Source of the DNA: Eisenbergiella porci
GTDB lineage: Bacteria; Bacillota; Clostridia; Lachnospirales; Lachnospiraceae
Direction: 5' to 3'
Length of the DNA stretch: 53,415 nucleotides
NCBI RefSeq assembly: GCF_009696275.1
Contig: NZ_VUMI01000040.1
Coordinates: forward strand, 1 to 53,415
The translations under genes and the position numbers were made by a program. The number at the start of each line of letters is the position of its first letter. Position 1 is the stretch's first letter. Shown one piece after another: positions 52,938 through 53,415 of this stretch. The notes beneath the pieces are model-generated. The model saw only the letters and a list, made by a program, of their open reading frames with translations, was not told the origin of the DNA and made no database searches.

Positions 52938-52976
52938 AATTAAGGCTCCCGTCATAAGGACGGGAGAACCTTAATT
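52938..52976 (-). terminator. Hairpin between histidine kinase and ABC operon
   Basis: AATTAAGG and CCTTAATT extend a CTCCCGTC/GACGGGAG stem. It overlaps the stop codon of the kinase gene. It probably ends or attenuates the regulator transcript before the transporter genes. Confidence 0.75.
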
Positions 52977-53209
52977 TGCTAAGGGAAAAAGTAAAGTAAA
53001 TTCCGTTCCTTTTCCCTGTATGCTATTTGCTGTTATTGTGCCGTTCATCTTTTCTACAAGTTGGTGTGCGATAGAAAGCCCAAGACCGCTGCCTTTTTCA
53101 GACCGTCCCTTATCGCATTTATAGAGCCGTTCAAAAATATGCTTCAAATCTTCTTTTTCAATCCCTATTCCATTATCTGCTAATCGGATTTGCATATTTT
53201 TTTCCTGCT
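52971..53209 (-). CDS. Sensor histidine kinase, C-terminal ATPase part, cut at 53209
   Basis: About 79 residues remain: QEKNMQIRLADNGIGIEKED (N and G1 box), DLKHIFERLYKCDKGRSE (F box), KGSGLGLSIAHQLVEKM (G2 box) and GKGTEFTLLFPL. The frame stays open upstream to base 53209. There it meets, without any IS end, the internal transposase segment of the terminal repeat. The dimerisation and sensor parts are outside the window or lost. It would normally control the downstream ABC transporter through a response regulator. Confidence 0.85.
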
Positions 53210-53415
53210 TTGCTGTCTGTCTGTGGATCAGATTATGATGATGTCACAGAATATCAGCTTTTGATTCGTTGTCTTTCAGAACAGACCGTTGTAGATGAAG
53301 CAGTTCGCCGTCTCCGTACAAAGGAGGATGGGGGATTTCATTCCGGTATGTTGCAGAATCCTTCCGATCCTGATGCGACGTTTAGAACAAAAGCAGGAAA
53401 GGAGCATCAGGGATA
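53210..53415 (+). pseudogene. Internal transposase fragment (right copy of the terminal inverted repeat)
   Basis: The plus strand reads LSVCGSDYDDVTEYQLLIRC, LSEQTIVDEAVRRLRTKEDG and GFHSGMLQNPSDPDATFRTK, the same segment as on the minus strand at 1-206, without difference. It starts mid-gene beside the kinase, so it is not a simple IS insertion boundary. Confidence 0.9.

Noticed and set aside
1-53415. Natural linear replicon with terminal inverted repeats
   Set aside because: The repeat is an internal piece of a transposase gene and the right joint interrupts a kinase gene; an assembly cause is simpler.

Overview
The window looks like a fragmentary chromosomal contig from a gut Firmicute, most likely a Lachnospiraceae-type clostridium. 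The pointers are a DUF4474 protein, an LplABC-type CUT1 sugar transporter without its own ATPase, ROK and MerR proteins, a cobalamin-riboswitch CbiQOMN transporter, a CIRCE-controlled Hsp20 gene, and the remains of a Tn916/Tn1549-like conjugative element. No rRNA or tRNA was seen. The two ends of the window are 206-bp perfect inverted copies of each other inside an IS transposase gene, so the ends are repeat-limited and the right-hand junction may be an assembly chimera.

Left part (1-13.2 kb): defence island, nearly all on the minus strand. A compact type III-like CRISPR effector operon reads PD-(D/E)xK nuclease (DUF6602-like), HD-less Cas10 with an AGDD palm motif, Csm3-like Cas7 with the backbone-cleavage Asp, and Csm4-like Cas5. 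No Cas6, Cas1/Cas2, Csm2, Csm5 or Csm6 is present. Three CRISPR arrays follow (35, 4 and 2 repeats). Their 32-nt repeats are of type I-C style. All three have leaders on the right with a shared promoter box and, at constant distance, a shared inverted-repeat element. An AAA ATPase/nuclease gene sits between arrays 1 and 2. Decayed genes (a DUF3990 remnant, a frameshifted histidine phosphatase, others) lie around arrays 2 and 3.

Middle part (13.7-39.7 kb): ordinary metabolic chromosome. It carries a DUF4474 protein with a Cys-Pro tail coupled to a metallophosphoesterase, RpiA, a methyltransferase, and a large flavin oxidoreductase-SDR fusion divergent from a MerR regulator that is followed by a ROK kinase. 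Then come RecQ with a partial duplicate of its own gene, a three-gene sugar ABC transporter, a YbaK-like deacylase, a pentapeptide protein, and two Hsp20 genes separated by an internally deleted IS. A broken TlpA-like lipoprotein and the cobalt transporter operon with its B12 riboswitch close the section.

Right part (39.7-53.4 kb): a gene graveyard and a dead mobile element. Pieces of a solute-binding protein, a permease and a MocR aminotransferase have been fused by deletions into one long open frame, next to the start of a MobA/MobL relaxase. After that come a 203-bp highly structured DNA/RNA element, broken tyrosine recombinases and an internally deleted relaxase, then a lipoprotein. The Tn916-like int/xis/orf8/sigma module carries a nonsense codon, a truncation and frameshifts. 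The element's likely cargo is a lantibiotic-immunity-type ABC transporter with the C-terminal half of a histidine kinase, cut off at the window edge.
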